Below are positions 22,332 through 36,500 of a stretch of 64,000 bases of DNA, in pieces. This DNA comes from Tanypteryx hageni (taxonomy: Eukaryota > Arthropoda > Insecta > Odonata > Petaluridae). Each line of letters begins with the position of its first letter. The first letter of the stretch is position 1. Position numbers and translations under genes: made by a program. The DNA is taken from NCBI GenBank assembly GCA_028673005.1, contig CM054116.1, positions 75,652,572-75,716,571 of the forward strand. Direction: 5' to 3'. The notes beneath the pieces are model-generated. The model saw nothing but the letters and a program-made list of their open reading frames with translations. It did not search any database and was not told where the DNA came from.

Positions 22332-25300
22332 CATTATTACCGAACTCGGCTTAAGCATAGACGAGTGAACAAATGGGTTATTTTTCCGCTCGACTACTCT
22401 TCAGAAATGGACAGTTTATCCAGACATATCAGCGTATAAACAGTAACATTTATTAAATTAATTTATTTAAAAAAATACATGAAAAATATAATGTTATAAA
22501 GAGATTTTGACATTTCTTTTAGTATTTTAAACCTGATAATGCTCTATTAATTTATTTTTCAATTTTTCTCTATTATTGATAAAATATGAACTACAAGTGG
22601 TATTTATGGTATGAGAATTCCTTGGAATGACTAACACATACTGAAACATTTCCTGCCAATATAAGTAATTAATTCGGGAAGTCATTTTTGGGAAACCAGC
22701 CTGCATTAGTCCTGGTTTTGACTTCTTGTTTTTATAATTTATTGTTTCTGATAGTATCTCATGACTGGAGAAGGAATGGTCATGAGTTATTTGTGAAAAG
22801 GTAGGAATGGGGAAGCTTTGGGCCGGTTGGAGACTTTCATCTTAATTCATAATTGGAAACAAGGACGTACTCGGGGGAGGGGGGGGTGGTCCGGACATTT
22901 GTGAAATCTGCGATAAACGCGCTACAAACTTTCTACGTTGCATCTTGATACGCTGCCACTTGCTGCATTGAGTTGTGAGAACTAAAACGTTATAAAAGTT
23001 TATATTATTTGAATAGGACTTTTAGTTAATCAATTGCTGGAAATTTGTTTTCGGCCTCAGACTCTCCCCTTTCCCCCGAAGTAGATTTCTGGTTACGTGC
23101 ATGATTGGAAACAACGCAGGAGGTTCGCATGCTAAGGGAGAATTGAGAAACACTTCCGGTTTCAATGAGATTGTGCTCAATTTCAACGCTTTCGGGAATC
23201 ATTCCTGGTGAGTGTTTTAAAAGAGAGAATATAAATATAGGTTTATTTTTTATCTTATCACTCACCTCTTTATTTCCTTTTTGGCTTTCTATTTTTATCG
23301 TATTTTCTTTTTTATCTCGATTTTTCTCTATTCATTCCATTCGCTATTTATCAGTCGACATTCTCTCACATTTTTCATAAACCAACTTCAAATATCCATT
23401 CAATGGTTGGTTTTTTCCCATTCGTTCACGGAAGTTGCACGAGGAATGGAGCTTTATAGGTAAAAGGCCGCTTTACTTTTCTTTGGTATTTTTATGGCTT
23501 CAGGAAAAATTCCGGATATGACGAGTATGAATAAAATTTCCGAGAAATGATTGGTATATAGCCAGGAGAGGAGCATTCAACGAGTAATATCTCGAAACTG
23601 GAAAGAAATGGTATTTTCTCTGCAGTATTGGGTGTAGGGATATCGATCGACATCAATAAATGCGCATGATATTGCAACGACAAAAAGCTGTGGTGTCGTT
23701 TTGGATTATTTTCTTTTGAATTATTTTTATCGTGAAGTAAAATATATAGTTCAAGGATCTCATTTTTTCTTAGTGTAGCCGTTTTTTATGGTTACTGTCG
23801 ACAGAATCGTGCAAAAGATATATAAAAAACTCGTAGCTCTGAACTGGATCAATTTTGTAAGATCCTGGAAAACTTTCCAGTAGGAGCTTGTTTTTCTGTT
23901 TCTAAATTGTAATGATCGGCGTTTGAACCAAAAATAAATATTTTATACCGAAAGATACACATGCACTATCGATGCAGAAATTCGTATCGATTAGCATTCC
24001 TCTTCTGCACGTAATGACGATTTTTTTTATCGCATCTGCTCCGTTATCTTTTTATCGTGTCGCGGGCCACCCCTTCTGCGATGTGACCGCGGCGCCTCCT
24101 TATGTAATTGACGGTTATGCATCGGATTTATTTCTCCGAGGCGAAGATTCATATATACGCTAACAACTGGGAAAAATTATTGCGACGCGTACGGCATGGC
24201 TCGTAAATTTAAATGCGCGCTTTCATAGAATTCTTTCGCTCTTTTATCGTCTTTCTGCGTCACTTAAATTCTGCGGTATTCTTAAAAAGAGAGGCGCTGG
24301 AATCGACTACTTACGTACAGTTTTGTGTATGTGGCGTTGCACGCACAAGTGTTCTAAATCTGCTCTCGGTGCATTGTTTCGCCGTTATCATCGTTTCTTG
24401 CTTAGGTATTATTCTATGAAAATTTCGGTTTTGATCAAGATTCTCAGAGAATGCCCCAGGCTCTCTTGGCGAGAAAATTTTCATGCGAAGCCATAATTCA
24501 AACATCACTCCGAATTTCGTATGGGTAAATTTTATTTAGGAGTATATTCGACTCATTAAAAACGGTTTGTATTTTCTTTCGCGCTGGTTATGATTATTTG
24601 TTATGTATGTAAAACATTATCAATACCCATACTACTACTTGAGATGTTTTGTCACTAATCCGAATTGCTTGAGGATTTTTGTTTTATTCATAAACGTTTA
24701 CTGCGCCTTTTGATCACGAGCTGAGTAGTTCCATGATAATTAGTCTGGTTTCCAGATATGAATGTAAAAAGTTTTAAAATCATACATATTCATTTATCAT
24801 ATTTCATAGGTAGAAATATTTAAAAGTATATATAATTAGGATTTTATGTAAATATATTTTGCGTTTATAGTAATCTTCCTTTGCAGTATTTTACTATAGT
24901 AGGGATTTCACTGATTTAACCTAATTCTGAATGTAATGATGACGAATTAGTTCACTAGATAAACCATAGTAGCAAAGCCTGAAAAATCCAAAACTTAACG
25001 TGATACACGCAATTTATGGATTTCCGTTTATGGTATTAACCAACCCTTAGCCCTAGAGACGGAGTTTGCACTCATAAGTTTAAATTTTTGAAACATAAAT
25101 AACTTTATTAATAAAGCTGTGCAAGTTGCGTTGGATTTTTTCCTTGCCCACGCTCGTCGAATTAGGTCATACAGACATCTGTCAGCGTCATTCCTCTCCT
25201 CCGCCTTTCGCAGGTTTTAAAAGGCGCCATCCCCATACCATGTGGGAAGTAAAACTGCGCTCCGGCCAAGCGGCAATGGGTTCGATGCTCATTTGTGGGA

Positions 25301-25980
25301 ATGTGAACGGATGAAACATATGAAACATTAGTTGCCTGTCTCTTCGTGAGGTTTTTATTGGATAGGAATAATAGAGAATCTTTCATGGTCTTTTTTGTAA
25401 AAAGTTGCGACTGGTTCTTGATGTCGACTTTCTTTTGTTACCTCATTACTCCCTTCACGCTGCAATACTAGGAGTTTTAATTAATTTGGAGAAGTTCCGG
25501 CAAACTGCTTGTGGTTCTACGGAAGAAAAAGCTTAAGGATTTACGGCTTTCGGATTGCGTTTTTGTAGAGGAACTTCTCAGGATCGAAGACTGTAAAAAA
25601 GATGTGTTAAAGTTTCATTTTCGAATATGGCCTGGAAATCCAACGAGATCGTTATTTGAGCTCCAATCAGCCCAGATTTATATTCTTTCGAAATTGATAG
25701 CTTCTCGAAAGGCGGAAAATCGAGGGATACCGTGGGAATAGATTTAATTTTTTCATTGGAAGAAAGAGTCGTGGTTTTCGCATACAGGCTATCTACTTTT
25801 AAATTAAATTTTCGAAAAAGCGAATCCGAATTTAATCCACTGCGCACGTCGCGAGAATAGGTTTTCGAAGGGTTACTTTTTTCTCTCTTAGAGGGAAATG
25901 TGGCGTGTATAAAAAAAGCGCTAGCTAAATAGATGTATGGGAAAGAAAAGCTTTCTCCCGACATAGTGTATGAGATGATG
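22332..25980. other. AT-rich non-coding stretch; G-run near 22,873
   Basis: No recognised gene. The segment 22,440-22,700 is very AT-rich. GGGGGAGGGGGGGG at 22,873-22,886 is a short G-run. Open frames at 23,165-23,463, 24,213-24,508, 25,126-25,386 and 25,578-25,964 (128 codons, minus) have no recognisable domain. Confidence 0.5.
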
Positions 25981-26210
25981 CCAGATGGCGCATATACGGC
26001 GAGGCGGAAGCTCAGGATTATGGATGGGACTCGTCGGTAGGCGCTGGAGAGAGAGATATGGAGGAGTGGGGGAGAGAGGGTTGAGAAAGCGAGAAATTCA
26101 GCGTGTGTGTATGCGTGCGTGCTTTAGAGATAGAGAGAAAGAGGAGGATCGAGAGAAGAAGAGCGTCATCAGAGAGCAAAGCAAAAGTGAATACGAGGGC
26201 ATTAAGTAAA
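25981..26210. repeat. Purine-rich low-complexity tract
   Basis: G/A-rich + strand with GAGAGAGA, GGAGGA and AGAAAGAGG words, and a short TGTGTGTATGCGTGCGTG run near 26,103. It opens frames on both strands (25,985-26,209 and 26,018-26,278) that are rich in Arg/Glu or Ser/Leu and are not called. CAGATGGCGC at 25,982 resembles part of a CTCF core, but is a partial match only. Confidence 0.65.
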
Positions 26211-27330
26211 GTGAAGAAGGCACTCTGACGAGATCTCCTCAGATGCGGTTTGACTCGGGCTAACGGAGCGGAATACAAATATCAACAGTATGTCGGAAAT
26301 GCGTATCATTCCTCTCTATCCCACCCTCCCGTACATCACTCTCGACCCCTGGCGCAAAGGTTCAAGTGCTTGTACTCCGGAGTTGTAAAGGATGAAATTA
26401 TACTCGCCGGTTGAGGTCTCGATTTGGAGGAAAGTATTCTCTCTAATCGTTCCTCTCTTAAATAAGTTGTCGCGAGCGAGTGGGACTGCTTGTTTAGCGT
26501 GTTTTGCAACTGCAGCGTCGTTATGTTCGTCCCATCTCTCTCTCGGCTTAAGCTAACGGAACCGCTACTTTTTAGGCAAATTGCATGATTATTGTTCTTT
26601 GAGGCTATCTTGACATCCTAACAGAATTTTTAAGATAGTATCTTCATGTGCATCCGGAGTTTAAAATCTATCTAAGAAAAGTTATGAAGAACATTAAGCT
26701 AGGATCAGTTATGAAAAGAAATGTTATTTTAATGCAGGATTTGTTAATTTTATACACTGTGCATATGCTGCTACAGTTTAAAGATACTTGGTGGTGTACG
26801 TGAACTTCTGTATAATGAAATATATTTGAAATTCAGTCACAGTCTTACAGCCACGTCTTGTCACTATTGTAGTACTCAATAACTGTGTTCATTGATGTAT
26901 TAAAATATTTACTTTCATTCGGATGAAAATTGACTAAGATACAAACCACATGAGTATCAAATTGCAATATGAGTAAAAAGGAAAACATTGAAGGAGAATC
27001 GAGGCAACAAAAAATACTCTTATACCGCATTAGTTGAAATGTTAAAGACCATGGGAGCATTCAAACCGACGCATATTTTTGCAAAATTTACACCAATGAA
27101 TCCAGACACGCACTCAACGAAGGCTACAGGGCAATACTTTTCCCCGGTAATGCCACAGTACCGCGTCGTGTTTAAAGTGAGAATGAATAATTGGAATCCT
27201 TGGGATTTTTTGAAAAACTCCACCGCGCGCGTTTAAATTTCATGGCGCTTTAAAGTCAGTTCTTTACAGGCTTTGCGGGGTTACGACTGCATTTCAAACA
27301 AAGGCGCGATAAATTAGCTCACTTAAATGT
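26211..27330. other. Non-coding stretch
   Basis: No recognised gene. Overlapping frames at 26,988-27,236 (+) and 27,020-27,223 (-) read the same DNA on both strands without known motifs. Confidence 0.5.
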
Positions 27331-28170
27331 TTGCGCGGGCACCCACGACCCACCCACCCGGCGCCACCATGCATCGGTTGTGAAAAAATCAAGCTAAGGC
27401 TCTTCTTCGAGCGATGCATAGGTTTATCCAATTTTTAACCTTAATTTCTGTTCCGCTGATAACGAGGAAAGGCGATAGAAAACGGCAAAAAAACGAGCGT
27501 TGATATTTGAAATTAACTTCCATTGCCTTCCCACCCACTCCAGTATAATCGGCATAAAATACCGGAAGATCTAAGCATGAAAAGGAATAAAAGAGAGAGA
27601 GTCGCTGGAGGAGATGACGGGCGTGGAGAGACGGAGTAAGGATCGCGTTCTGGACGAGTTTCAGAGAAAGATGAAGGAGATGGCATATATGGAGTGAGAG
27701 TGGGGGAGGGAGATAGAGAGATAAAAGGACTGGAGAGGGTGGAAGAGGAGAGGGAGGAGGAAAGGAGGTTTCACGAGCTAGGAATAGGCAGAGAAAGAGA
27801 ATCCGCGCCACTCTTTACGAAGGCGACGCGTCAATAGTGTCTGCCGCGGTATAGGAAGGGGGTGGGAAGTTAAAGGGAAGGGGAAGAAGAAGATATTTAT
27901 GTTAATCGCACCTTTTCCGAGGAAACGGACAATGCGATACGCTGTTCTCGAAGGATACCTCGCTTTTGCGGGGCGATAAAAGAGGGGCGGAGATTCGAGC
28001 AGCCGCTTTGAAAAAGGGGGGATGGGCTTGCGCGTGTGCGCGCGCGGTTTTTTTTCTTCCTCGAAGGAACGAGGATGTGGCGGTTGCGTCAGAACGGTCG
28101 CGGGAGGATGGCGCACTGTGGAAAACAAGCGCTGCAGGGGAGAAATGGGAGAGGGCGTGTATATGCATGT
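27331..28170. other. GC-rich and purine-rich block
   Basis: After a CCACCCACCCGGCGCC patch (about 27,350) the + strand becomes purine-rich (27,570-27,790) and then CpG-rich (27,800-28,150). The long minus-strand frames (140, 132 and 88 codons) are Ser/Pro/Leu-rich low-complexity translations. Confidence 0.5.
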
Positions 28171-29510
28171 ATTCATATATGTGTGTGTCTAAATATGAAA
28201 CTCTCTGGAGAATTGAAAAGAAGGGCGAAGGAAGAATGGCATGTTTGTGGACAAAATGTATCGATTCTGAAAACTAATCTTTATCTAATCGTAAGATGAA
28301 ATTATTTCTATCGGAGCGTAGAGCCGTGTCGCAAATGTAACCAGACCCATTCACATTAAAACTTTGAGCCACAAGTTAATTTCGGAGAATAATGTTATTT
28401 CTATTTTTTCTTCTGTAATTTTTACGACAGAATAACTTGAAGTAGTGAGAATTTTAAAAACTACTTCGCCATCACGAAAAATAAGATGGTTTCATTTTAA
28501 AACCAGTCTGTCAGTTGTCAATAACGTAGATGTTTTGGTGGTTTCATCGCGAAACAACATTGGGTCAAGGGATTAATAGGAAACGAGAATTATTGGAAAA
28601 TAACCTATATAAGTACGTTATTAAATCCCTCGAACGAGCAGAATATGAAACAAATTCGTTGCAGGATGTATAAATAATTAATTCATCGAAGTCGTCGCGT
28701 TCCCAAAACTTCCGAGGAGGGAGCGATCGCCTCTTTCCTTTGAAATTATTCGTATTAAGACTCTTGACGAGGCAGAGCGATTGAAGTCCGAAAGAAAGCG
28801 TTTTCCCCTTGGGAATTTGCCTGTCTTAAGTCAAATTTCGTCTTCCTAGCATAAATATTTCAGCTTGAAATAGGTGAAATGAGAGGTCGAAGTACAGAAA
28901 TACACTTTGAGCGATTTATAAGAATTTAGAGAATTTTATTCTGCCTTATTATTTACTGGTAAATTTTATTTCAGAGCGTGAATGCGGCGTCGGGCGTTAT
29001 AGATCGCACAAAAAAGCTTTTAAAGAGATGGGAATATGAAAGGGAATCGTCGCCGGAAGTTAGCATTTTACGATCAAGAGCTACGATTATAACTGACGTG
29101 GCAGTAAAACTGATACCAAGAGTAAAATAATGGTTGTACGGCTTAATTCATAGGTGATGGAGAGTATAAAATCCACTCTTCCATTAAATCCGCGATAAAA
29201 TTTCGCGAAACCAGCGAGGAGAAACCATCCATCCTGATATAAATAGATAGTAATCCACTTTAGATCACGAAAAGGGGTTATTTTTTATTTTGGAAGAAGC
29301 TTTCGGATTGTTCAAGCTCGGCTTTTAATACTGCGGCGAAACCGAGCGTGGGGGTTTAATTTCTTACCCTCAGGGAATCGTGTGAAAGTTTTAAACGAGG
29401 AAGATGTGCTACTAATGAAAAAAGAAAATTCCGAAGGCATAATTGATTCGCCTATGCGGGATTTAAATATCGGAAGGAATGGGGCAAAAAGTAGGGATGG
29501 CCGATAACAG
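28171..29510. other. Mostly AT-rich non-coding stretch
   Basis: Nothing recognisable as gene, RNA or element. GGAGGGAGCGATCGCC sits at about 28,715-28,730. Confidence 0.5.
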
Positions 29511-29900
29511 ATGCGAAGCGAAGTGCACCGGTTTAGAGGATTAGGTGTAAGAGAGAAGGAAGGGAACAGTTCGTTCCGGTCGGTTGGATGCAAAATGGAG
29601 GAAGGGATGGGGAGAAGAAGAGGAGAGAGAGAAAAGGGTCGCGGGAGCATTGGGGAAGAGAGAGAGAGAGAATTTCTGATCGCTCGCACGAGGAGTGAGG
29701 GACGAGATGAAGTGATTGTGGTCCTTCATTGTACCTCCGTGCGCGCGTGTTTACGTATGTCACGGATGGAGAATTGTCACAAGGATGCTACCAGTTCGGG
29801 AGAGGAAGTAGTTTCAAGGAGATAAGGCCGTAAAAGCGGAGATGTTTTGGCGGACGTAATGGGAAAGGAAGAAAATGGTCGAGGATGGTGTAAAGGGAGA
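29511..29900. repeat. Purine-rich tract with (GA)n
   Basis: GGAAGGGATGGGGAGAAGAA is followed by a short (GA)n run at about 29,656-29,671. Frames of 125 codons (minus) and 104 codons (plus) read it on opposite strands, showing that they are composition artefacts. Confidence 0.65.
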
Positions 29901-31790
29901 AGTTATGGCGCGCAAAGATTTATTGGCGAACGGATGCAACAGATGGTCTTTTGCCCTGGTGGTCGACTGAACGCTTAAAAGTAATGTTTTATGCTAGGCC
30001 CTCAAATAAGGGGTTCGAATGTGTTTTACCTACGACGTTGCTAACCGTACTAACTTTTAGTTTGGATCTGCAGCAGTGGAATTTTTAGAGCAAGAGAAAA
30101 TTTCCATTTGTTTCTTTTATTAGGAGGGATCACTCGGTATTATCATAAACATGATTTAGAGCAATGTCGGTTTAAATATGCAGGAGAGTGACACTAAGTA
30201 TCTCGACGATTTTTATAAAACAATCGCTACTGAATTTTGGAGGTATTAAAATGAAAAACGTTTCCAAGTAAAAAATTATAATTGTATTTCACCAACTGGC
30301 AGAAATATTGCTTCATAAATACCCACGGTATAGATAAATTAAAATTCTATGAAGTACTTATTCATGCGTGTTGGGACATGCACAAGCCTCGAGAGTTTAC
30401 GCATCATTTTCTTTATTAAAAATATTGAGCCTAAATGGGAATAAATTTATCCGTCCATTAATTATCGAGCCGTTGCGTGTTCTACGTATTAACTCTGGTC
30501 GTTGTGTATACATGGGCCCTAATAACTTTTAGAGCAGTAGACCATTGCTTAAGAATGAAGCCACTGCATGTGTATGCTCTCCGACATTCTCATTCCATAC
30601 TATCATCGCAAAGAAAATTTTAGCTACGGATAAATTTGAATAGTCACGCAAGTGATAAATGTGAGACTGATTGGAGTCACGAAGAGTTGACACTTGAGAT
30701 ATATTAGCTGTCTAAGAAAGAATTGAATCTTAAGTAAAATATGTTGGGTGGATAATGTGGGGTGACTGGGAGAATTTTAAGACGCGTTTTCTTAACTCGA
30801 ATGCATATAACTATAGGAAATTATTAACAAAATATATTGATGTAGAACTTAAATAAGAGCTTAATCGATTACCTTCAAATGCCTAATTAATTCATTGTTG
30901 AAATATGTTATAATTAGCTCATCGATTATTGAATAAAAACCTATACATTAATTAAATAATTTTTAAGTGATCATTGCGAATAGCAAAACCGGACAAGTTG
31001 CTAATTAATAACGAAATTTCTGCTACAGGAAAGCAATCCTGAATTTATGAAAGCAGTCCGAATGCTTAGCTGTCATATGAAAATTAATCCAAAGATTGAA
31101 TTAAACTACTTGATGTGAGATGTTAAACCGACAATTTTTTAATTGCTGAAATTAGAAAACAACTCGTCTTCCTTTATAAATAAAATAAATATTATTAAAT
31201 AAATAAGATTATGTTTTGCAAATCATTGCCATAAAATTTTGAGTATTTTATAAACATAATAGTGAAATGAGTAGGAGGTGAAGGGACATTTTTGCGCATA
31301 CATACTTAGTTCCGTCGATTTTTTAAAAAAATTGTTTACGGGTGTTAATGCTGTCTAAATAACATCTTGATAGAGACTCAAAGAGCTAAGCTAAAACTTT
31401 CTTAATGGCTATTTGTTTCCCATATCTAATCGACTCGGAGATAAAAATCCTTTCAATCCTCAGGTGACTAATTTTACGAAAGTTTAAATACAAAATTATA
31501 TTTAGTATAAACTATATTTTACATTAAAAATGAATCATAAGCATAAAAAGGCTATAATAAACCAAGTTCCGTATGTGCAAAATACACCTTCTTGCACTCC
31601 CGTATACGGCGTGGAGATGGTTTTTTTTTACGTTTAACTCTATTAGAAAAATAAATTTTCTTAATTCCTAATCCAAACATTACGGATTAGGATTTTTAGC
31701 GCGATTTTTAATTTAAAACGCGACGCCATTGTTTTCAAACCATGCGAACTACATGGGGATATAACGAACTGCATCCCACCGAATTAAATC
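29901..31790. other. AT-rich stretch with clustered TAAT-type words
   Basis: No open frame of note and no recognised element. Between 30,860 and 30,970 the words TAATTAATTC, ATCGATTA and TTAATTAAAT cluster. Homeodomain proteins bind TAATTA cores, but in DNA this AT-rich the cluster could be chance. Confidence 0.45.
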
Positions 31791-32900
31791 AACATTTCTA
31801 AGAGTCTAGACAACAGCAACGTCCGAAAGACCACCCGGACGTTCGACCCGCGGCGTTTCGCGGTAACCGGAATGAAGTTCGAGTCCTCAAGGGCGGCGCA
31901 ACCTCCCCTTCCCAATAATTTCCGCAATTCTTCCCGTCTGCCTCTCGATAAACAAAAAAAATCGAGGAGAGCGAAGATCTAATCCGCCCGTCCCAGAAGT
32001 GTTTCCCTAATAAGGCGTCGTTCTCCGCACTCCTCCCAGACCCCAAATGGGAGGTCGTGTCTTCTTTTAACTCCGTCGCCCATCGAAAAATGTTTCCCAC
32101 CTCTTTTCTTTAACGATCGAAACAATTCTCTCTCTCTCTCTCTATTTTTCCCTCTCGTCTCTTTTCACGCCGGCGCTGACTCGATCCTTTTGGTGCACGG
32201 TGCGACGCTCGCCGTTGCGGCGGTGTCGTCATATCGAGGTGAAAGCAACAACACGCAGCACGTCTCTCTTCCTTCCCCGCTCTTCTCCTCCCCTACCCAT
32301 ACCCCCCTCCCTGCGTCCGTAACGCCCTCTCCCCTGCGGATCGTCACGACGGCAAGCGTGCACCACGAAATGCTTTCGTTCGATCCGCCGCCCCGAAAAA
32401 CAGCTGAAAGTCGAGACACCGTCTGGGGCAAACGACGTCTTCGGAGACGAAGAAAAGGGAAGGGATGGAACATTGCGGCATTTCCATCGCGCTTGCGAAA
32501 AATAAATAAAATGGAACCGGGTGTGCCGACGTGTAATCCGAATCGTCGCCGGTGTTTCTTTTCTTTGCGGGTGGAAGATGAAATGATCGACGGGGAGAAA
32601 TCCTCGCCCGATGCATCGATTCGAATATCTGCATTCGGGCTTAACAGAGATATTCCGACCAGTCGGCCGATATCAGCTCCGTCAGCGGTTCAAAGCCTCC
32701 CCCCCACGACTCCAGGTGCACCACTATCGCGATGCCCGCCGCGACCCGGCGTTGATCTCATGAAGGAGAAAAGCGTCGAGTCTCCATGAGGAGTCAGGGA
32801 ATGAAAGGGTAAGGCATGAAGGGGGTGGACTGGAGGCGGAAAGAGGCAGGTCGAAAGGGTAGATGGAGGCAAAATAATCTTCTTTTAGAAATAGGAGGTC
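31791..32900. other. GC-rich CpG-containing island with (TC)n
   Basis: GC and CG dinucleotides rise clearly above the flanks. A (TC)n run is at about 32,127-32,144. It holds the longest open frame in the window (199 codons, + 32,190-32,789), but frames on the other strand are also open here and the translation has no known domain and low-complexity Pro/Ser/Arg stretches. It is a candidate regulatory or first-exon region. Confidence 0.4.
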
Positions 32901-33560
32901 CCAGTTCGAGAGACTAACAACCTACTCCGTGGTGAGCTGGAACTATCTTATGTTGCGTGTTGCAATCTCGTGGTCATAATTTGTATTCTGATGACTTAAC
33001 AAAGAGCACTTGACTTTAGTAGCAAGATTTAATACGGTCTATTTTGAGGATGTGATGAAATGCACTCTGGTTTCTAAGATTCACTATTAAGGGGGGTGAT
33101 ACAATGGTTACACTTAGGGATGGTCGTTACCAAGAATTTACGTGGTCCGAAATGTTTCACCTTATCTGATATCAAGTCATAGTTGGAAATTTTTAGTTTC
33201 TCGTTTTCTCTCTTAGAATGGGAATAATATTTTTGAATTATTTTAATGCTAAATTTATTAGCCTATGAATTTCGTGAAAAATGTTTTTCTTATACTTAGT
33301 GCCCATGATTATTTTTTAATAATTTATCCAAAAATTTTTAAGACATGCAACTAATGTTTGCCTCATAATAACTTATAGAGCTTCCCTGTTTTTAAAAGAA
33401 TACTCCGGAGTTCAAATGGTATTAAATTTTAATAAAGTTATAATCCAACCTAAAAATTAAAATCGTATTTGAATGCAGTGACAAAGCCTATCATTTCATC
33501 TCTTCATACTGGGAGCAGGCGTTTTTTAAGTTAAAAATTCGATACCTCAAAGTAACAGCG
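32901..33560. other. AT-rich non-coding stretch
   Basis: No gene, RNA or element recognised. Confidence 0.5.
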
Positions 33561-34930
33561 GGGAGAGGAACTTTTATTGCGCTTTCTTCATTCTTTCGCA
33601 TTGAGGAATCGAGCAGTCTTGTGCATGCGACGTTGTGTATCAAATGGAAATGTCTCGCGCACGCCGCAACATCCATACCTCCGCGCCTCACCGCTGCCTC
33701 ATCCCCCCCCCCCCCCTCTTCCTCCCCTCACCATTGCGCCTATTTCCAAGCCGCTCCTTTGAGAGAGAAAAAACGGCTTGGCGCGACCCAACGCGACCGG
33801 TGGGCGGTGCCTCCCCCCTCCCATCTTTCCGACTTTATAACTCTGGAAAGTGTACGAAGGATACGAGAGGAGGTGAGGGGTAGAGAGGAGAGAGGGAGGC
33901 ATGGAGAGGGTTAGATATGGAGGCAGCGAGATAGATAGAGGCGAATAGGTAGGGAGATGCAGAAATGTGGCAAGAGATAGAAGAAAAGACGGAGATGTAT
34001 AGAGCCCGAGGTGAAACAGTTTTGGAGGAGGAGGAGGAGGCTGGAAAGGAAGCCTAAGAAGGATCAGGACGAGAGATTTCATCCCCTTTCTCGTTTTTCC
34101 CCTAATAGCTACAACGGTATATCTATCGGATCATGCGTCTGTCGCAATGGGACGTTAGGGAATGGATCTGCACGGGTTAGCGGATTACGTTGCTCAATTG
34201 TCCGGGCGTGGAAAAAAAGAGAGAGAGAGATAAATTCGCGGATGCTCTTGTAAACGCGTGATGTGGTGCGCTACTGCCCAATTTCCCCCCGACCATTCCT
34301 AACCCTCGCACTCTCTCTCCTCATAACCGTCTCTCTCCTCACTTCTCCCTACCATCGCAGATCATTCCACGGATTGGAAAGAATCGCAACTTTTTCTCAG
34401 GCTTATTACAATCGGCAACGCTTGCCTCCCTCTCTCTCCATTCCCCTCGTTTGATTCCATGCCTTACCGACTTAAACGTGCGGACTCACCTAAAATCCTT
34501 TCATCATCCCTTCGCGCTCCTTTGCGGAACTCCTTGAGGAGAGCCGACCACCTGCGTCCATTACCACGGTTGCCTCGCAACAACCTACCCATCAACCTCA
34601 CTCACACACTATCTACCTTCTCCTCCGTCTCTTTTCTCGCAATTTTTTTTTGATATATCTCTTTTTTTCCTCTCCCTCTCGCTAACTCTCTCCCTCTCTT
34701 AGAGAATGGAGAATGAGCGGGGACTATCTCATTACAACTACAGCAGATTAATCCCCGACTCATTGTTTTGAACCCCGCTGAACTCATTTACTCTTCTCGT
34801 CTCCACAAATTAAACTTTTCTCATTCTTTCCCTCTCTAATCCTTCCGCGCGCTTGTTTTTTTTTAAACGAAGGCTTGCGATTGCGCTTTCTCGCCGCCTC
34901 GGAAACTCTCCTCTCTAAACGTTAGGAAGT
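33561..34930. repeat. Low-complexity block: C14 run, purine tract, then pyrimidine tract
   Basis: A C14 homopolymer (33,703-33,716) is followed by a G/A-rich segment (33,840-34,050), a short (GA)n (about 34,219-34,230), then a C/T-rich segment (34,270-34,700). Proline- or Arg-rich frames on both strands are artefacts of this composition. Confidence 0.65.
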
Positions 34931-36500
34931 TATGAAAAAAGCGTCGCTCAAGGAAAAAGCGTATTCTTTCTACTGGATCGCTTCGTCATTTGCAGGAAGC
35001 TCAGATGCTTACGTTGGATAATTTCTGCAGATGGGGAAACAAGATCGCAGTCAATGTTGTATTTCATCGCGCTGTTATTATCGCGATTTATTCTAGTTAT
35101 TGGTCGTATATCTTTGAGAATGAAATATTTTGACAGAAACGGTGACCTTTGAATGGCTAATTAATTTTTTCCGGGAAGAGTAACACTGGAAAATATTAAT
35201 TTCTTTCCATAGTAATGGACATGGTATCCTGTGGACCTCTGAGACAGTATAGAGTCATATTTGCCCGATCTTATCTACGATTGACACTTGGAATGTCAGA
35301 ATGTTTCGCTTCAAAAGTTCTCGTGTTTGCGAAGAAGATTATTTGCTTTACGACGAACGACAGGAAGTGATTAAGAGTTGAATCATGGATGCCTAGAGGT
35401 ATAATTTCAGTATTCTACGGATTAACTTTTAGAGACGCTAGTGATCATTACTATAAAGATGAAGAGGATAGGAAACAGTTTCCTTTTTTTGAGAAACCGG
35501 TTTGATTGTAAGTAACGCGGTATCCGTGAGAACTCACCACCCTGGCGAGGGTGTCGCCTCGTTCCTTCAGATTCTGAGCGCTCGCAGAAACGTTTTACTA
35601 GGCAAAAAAACCTGCGGATAACGCCGAGTTGAATTAACCTCTCGCTCTACGTTTTATTTCACTGTACGCGTTTTTTGTGCGAACCTTGCAAAAAATTTAC
35701 TAGCGGATATTTTCTCTACGAGACGCGTCAGTTAGCGCCGTTCCTGCTTCATCTTCCAATGGTTTGATCAGTTTGGTTTTATTTTTAAATCCACTTATCC
35801 ATCAAACTCGACGCGAAACATTTCTTTTTAGCCTTATATTGTTGCTGCTTACATGAGGTGTTATCCCTCGAATTCCTTAATTATTTTTACATCGACCGTT
35901 AGTTGGAAACTGATGGGCTCATTATTGAAGCTGGCGATTCATTGCTTTTCTCTGAGTTTTCTTCTCTCAATCTGTTACGGAGTGTTTTTCACGTGATGTT
36001 TTATAATTTAATGGATTTACAACGTCTTGTGTATGAAAAATTTCTGAGACAAAATTTAATTATCTGCAATACGTCCCTTATAAATTAATCATTCTTCATA
36101 TTATTATTCTATTTGCTGTCAAAAATAGTGATCACGACCTAAAATACGGTTTAGTGTATTTATATAGTTAAACATGTCACAGTATGGTATACCGTGAACT
36201 TAAAAGTTTGCTACGGTTTTGATTACGTATCTACGTGTGTAAATGACGTTAAATATTTTTTCGCAGCATCGTACATATGAAATTAATTAATGATATATTT
36301 TTTCCGAAATAAAGAACACTAAATCTTTTCGGTCAAAAATAATATTTAGAATCCAATCCAAAATGTAATACTATCGACCATCCCACACAACTTAGCGGGT
36401 ACGACGTATTTTTTCGAGTCCATATTCTCGGGATTCTCGCACGAACCGCGAGGTGCTTGGAATACAACGCAGCAAAACGGAAAACGTAAAATAAAACGGG
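34931..36500. other. Non-coding stretch
   Basis: No gene recognised. One 61-codon + frame at 35,903-36,088 has no known motif. Confidence 0.5.

Noticed and set aside
24416..24484. ATGAAAATTT / AAATTTTCAT inverted repeat
   Set aside because: Only about ten AT-rich pairs across a long, poorly paired interior; not a convincing precursor hairpin or TIR pair.
25982..25991. CAGATGGCGC as a CTCF site
   Set aside because: Matches only half of the core; bases on the left do not fit the consensus.
32190..32789. 199-codon + strand open frame, the longest in the window
   Set aside because: It lies in a GC-rich island where the opposite strand is also open, has low-complexity Pro/Ser/Arg stretches, no recognisable domain and no start or splice context that stands out.
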